A DNA stretch of 17,307 nt from Alphaproteobacteria bacterium UBA1908 (lineage in GTDB: Bacteria; Pseudomonadota; Alphaproteobacteria; Caedimonadales; UBA1908): assembly GCA_002337525.1 (NCBI GenBank), contig DDGG01000011.1:1-17307 (forward strand), written 5' to 3'. The translations under genes and the position numbers were made by a program. How positions within the stretch are numbered: the stretch's first letter is position 1; every line of letters begins with the position of its first letter. A model generated the notes under the pieces. The model was not told the origin of the DNA. It saw nothing but the letters and a program-made list of their open reading frames with translations, and made no database searches. Positions 17,177 through 17,307 of the stretch are shown in pieces.

Positions 17177-17205
17177 TTGATAGGCTCGCTTGCACGGTTT
17201 AAAAT
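17177..17205 (+). promoter_or_regulatory. Sigma70-like promoter near the right edge
   Basis: TTGATA (17177-17182), a 17-bp spacer and TAAAAT (17200-17205) each match consensus at five of six positions. A perfect TATAAT also occurs at 17220-17225, without a good -35 box. The gene it would serve lies beyond the window. The 190 bp after the TPR gene hold no convincing terminator or coding region. Confidence 0.35.
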
Positions 17206-17307
17206 TGTTTGGCTACTTATATAATCGTCTTAGATGCTTGGGAATGTCTGATATAGGAGACAAGTTTGAAATGTATATTGTAGCTGGAACAACAGAATAG
17301 ATTCTAA

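Noticed and set aside
17244..17300. 18-codon frame MSDIGDKFEMYIVAGTTE near the right edge
   Set aside because: Too short, with no clear ribosome binding site and no recognisable similarity.
1..17307. CRISPR arrays, insertion sequences, tRNA or rRNA genes
   Set aside because: No regularly spaced direct repeats, no transposase-like frame with terminal inverted repeats, and no recognisable RNA gene sequence seen by eye.

Overview
This window holds four long genes and the start of a fifth, and looks like a secreted-toxin locus of a Gram-negative bacterium. The signal peptides, the CdiA-like exoprotein, and the mix of moderate to low G+C, large orphan secreted proteins and an NB-ARC/TPR protein recall intracellular alphaproteobacterial symbionts (Holosporales/Paracaedibacter type). 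That taxonomic guess is inference: there is no rRNA, tRNA or housekeeping gene here. I see no insertion sequence, CRISPR array or RNA gene.

Layout. On the minus strand, in transcription order: a secreted protein of about 800 residues with an XRE-like helix-turn-helix near its C-terminus (13658-11250); an exported 885-residue protein of unknown function (11138-8481); a 424-bp intergenic region with a good sigma70-type promoter and a 10-bp inverted repeat; a 2586-residue contact-dependent-inhibition-type exoprotein (8056-296); and, 5 nt after its stop, the start of a small gene that runs off the left edge (290-1), the expected place for an immunity gene. On the plus strand, divergent from the first gene, lies a 1092-residue protein (13839-17117) with a LuxR-type HTH, an unassigned alpha/beta region, one membrane segment, an NB-ARC/STAND ATPase and eight TPRs. 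A short non-coding stretch with a promoter-like sequence ends the window.

How the genes may work together. The exoprotein has beta-helix repeats, a hydrophobic pretoxin region ending in VEHN (a variant of the VENN boundary of CdiA proteins), a putative entry domain, and an AT-rich C-terminal tip of about 143 residues whose motif pattern resembles ADP-ribosyltransferase/TNT-like toxins. A second AT-rich block sits in the middle of the same gene, so it looks like a mosaic. The divergent STAND regulator, with an inverted repeat inside its own promoter, is well placed to control its neighbours. The two orphan secreted proteins have no function I can assign. No TpsB/CdiB transporter is in the window and the exoprotein lacks a recognisable canonical TPS domain, so its export route is open.
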